Shown here: in pieces, positions 62,215 to 64,000 of the stretch
How the letters are laid out: every line of letters begins with the position of its first letter
Numbering within the stretch: position 1 is the stretch's first letter
Source of the DNA: Paulownia fortunei
Lineage: Eukaryota > Streptophyta > Magnoliopsida > Lamiales > Paulowniaceae
Direction: 5' to 3'
Length of the DNA stretch: 64,000 bases
Assembly: GCA_019321725.1 (NCBI GenBank)
Contig: CM033116.1
Coordinates: forward strand, 8,698,841 to 8,762,840
Notes under the pieces: generated by a model
What the model saw: only the letters and a program-made list of their open reading frames with translations
What the model was told of the DNA's origin: nothing
Databases searched by the model: none
Translations under genes and position numbers: made by a program

Positions 62215-63336
62215 TGTTAGATATTGGTTTAGGAAAATTGAATTTTAACCCAATTTTGACCAATAAATAAGTAGGTTCTATTTAATTATAAATGAAAATA
62301 AATTAGTTAAACGTAATCTACACCATGAATAGATGACTTTAGCATATTTAATTTTTCAAAGCCAATTTTCTGTGAATGAGAAATTAATGCATAAAATAAG
62401 TCACTTAAAAGTATTAATGTTGAAAATATAAAAATGTGGGAATGTGAGAAGTCACCATCCCACATTGGAAAATGTGATAGAGTTTGTTCACTCTATTTAA
62501 CTCAAGTTGGATACTTGGGCTTGGGCTCTAAAAGAAGTACCAAAGTCTTTGAAAAATGGGAGACCTATATCCTTTTAAGTATGGACCAAAAGCCCACACG
62601 TGCGCACGCGACCAGTCAGTTGGGTCAGCTTGGCTCACCTAGGCCTAAGCTTGGGCTTGGGCTTGAGAGCTTAAGTTTGCTTGGCCTACCGAGTATAATC
62701 TTTTTATACAAAAAAATAACAAATTTTTAGTTAAATTTTTAATTATTTTTTATTTTCAATCTAAATGTGACAAGTGGACTAACTAAAAATAGGCGCGTAG
62801 ATTGATTGAGTGGTGACGTATGACGCTATACGAAATCAGTTGACTAGGTGAATGGGTGTCCAATCAGCAAACAGACACCCAGTCAATATCAAATGGAATC
62901 TGTTGGACAATAATGCCCATCCATGCAATGACAAATAGATGTGACCATCCAAAAAGCATCAAGTATCAGTCTGGTCATAACATTATTCAAAGGTTGTGTC
63001 TCCTTCTCACAACCTTTCAACAATTATAAATAGAGCCCCACTTCGCCCATTTTCATTCACTCAACTCCGAATTACTTCCTTATACTCCCAAATCATTCCA
63101 AATACTTCAAAAGCAACTTTTGTTTATTGTTCTTGTGATTTGTGATGCTACCATCATAAGAAACTATCTATTATAGCTTGTGAGACATTGCTAAATATCG
63201 TAAGCACTGCGTGCAAGGCAAATTCATTTTAAAGTAAAGAATTAAACTCTTGCCTTGATTATAAATCCTAGTTGTTACCCTGCCAAAATTTGCCTAGCTA
63301 TTTCGATATTATATCTATCAAATTTTTTTCCCACCA
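62215..63336 (+). repeat. COP-D 3' LTR
   Basis: 1122 bases, TGTTAGATATTG to TTCCCACCA, preceded by purine-rich GTGGCGGG. Aligns with the 5' LTR with many differences. TATA box at about 63026. Confidence 0.88.
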
Positions 63337-64000
63337 ATTAGGTAATTAGTACATAAAAAGAAAGAATATTTATAAATAATATACCAACAGGAAAGCAAAA
63401 ACATATTGCAAAAAAAAGGCTAAACAAATTGAAAAAAATGTTTTAATTTTTATGATTTTTTAAAGTTATAATATAATAATTACTTATTCTCACTATTCCA
63501 AACTTATTATTTAATTTGTTGTGCAAAAGTCAATCTATTTAACTATGAAGTGTAAGTTGTTTGGATAATTTTAATATCGCTAAAGTTCACATCTTAGTAT
63601 TTATTATATGATTTATTCAACCAGATTGACAAAACAACTTAATTATAGAGGGAAAATATTTTGTCATCTGAATTATGCACATTTTTACACATCGCCAAAT
63701 AAACTTTTTTTTTGTTACTCAACCATCTAAAATACACAACTGATATGGAAATCACTTTGTACTTGTAGAGCTGATGAGCTGTGGAGTTGGAAAGCTAGTG
63801 AGTCACCACCTACATCACGAACAAGTGTTAGGGGTGCCGGGGGTTGCCTGACGACACTCTTTGACACTCAAGTTAGTAAGCTAAATAGATAGTTTAAATC
63901 AGAAAGTCAGGAAGTGCTTAAGACTTAATTAATTGCATACCTTATGATTATAAAATTAGAGGATATTTATGGTAGTAAAGTGGAGAGTTTTCGCGGGCTT
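63337..64000. other. Right flank; possible LTR scrap
   Basis: No gene seen. About 63795-63880 (GGGGTGCCGGGGGTTGCCTG, then GACACTCAAGTTAGTAAG) resembles a sequence common in the LTRs of plant gypsy elements. Too short to call firmly. Confidence 0.3.

Larger units (their letters stand above)
56819..63336 (+). mobile_element. COP-D: full-length degenerate Ty1/copia element
   Basis: 5' LTR 56819-57845 and 3' LTR 62215-63336, both TGTTAG...CA, clearly diverged from each other. Flanking 5-mers ACTAG (left) and ATTAG (right) match at four of five bases, a plausible aged duplication. Internal order is gag, protease, integrase, RT, RNase H, as in copia. All coding regions are broken. The region 56819-59714 is shared with the left arm; 59715-63336 is unique to this copy. 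Confidence 0.9.

Overview
This window is nuclear DNA from a flowering plant, probably a eudicot. It is AT-rich, has GT-AG introns, a ribosomal-protein promoter with site II and telo-box motifs, and plant Ty1/copia, Ty3/gypsy, CACTA and LINE remnants. The species cannot be fixed from the sequence. The only intact host gene is RPS15A (cytosolic 40S ribosomal protein S15a, 130 aa, four exons with a non-coding first exon). It occurs twice, in opposite orientations.

Layout. The window is dominated by a very large inverted repeat: left arm 336-15439, right arm 44667-59714, separated by about 29.2 kb. In order, each arm holds the 5' half of a copia element (COP-D), the RPS15A gene, a 0.4-kb direct duplication, a probable LTR remnant, two microsatellites, one end of a CACTA transposon with a decayed transposase-like gene, a LINE RNase H fragment, and the 5' LTR plus leader of a gypsy element (GYP-A). 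The arms are not evenly similar. A core of about 12.0 kb (left 597-12606) looks essentially identical, including the lengths of two long microsatellites. Both flanks of that core inside the repeat are visibly diverged.

The spacer is a set of nested retrotransposons. GYP-A (14307-38193) was entered by GYP-B (17711-38099, minus strand, TSD ATTGT). GYP-B was entered by GYP-C (26289-33303, plus strand, TSD AAGGA). GYP-B has remnants of gag, protease, RT, RNase H and integrase. Between integrase and its 3' LTR it also carries, in antisense, a decayed plant-mobile-domain (aminotransferase-like) gene with its own TATA box. GYP-A is a short gag-only relative of GYP-B, with two minisatellites. GYP-C is a gag-only Athila/Tat-type derivative with about 2-kb LTRs.

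From 38194 to 42810 the sequence is non-coding. It includes a 1.5-kb fold-back element and a pair of related MITE-like sequences. A 100-bp N run (42811-42910) marks an assembly gap, followed by a truncated copia gag (COP-E) on the minus strand. Right of the repeat, COP-D continues to its 3' LTR (full element 56819-63336), and the last 0.66 kb holds only a possible LTR scrap.

The RPS15A duplication is the only arrangement with an obvious functional consequence. The main open question is whether the near-identical 12-kb core is real (arm-to-arm gene conversion or recent duplication) or an assembly error, because the only N gap lies between the two arms. All comparisons were made by eye, so identity statements are qualitative.
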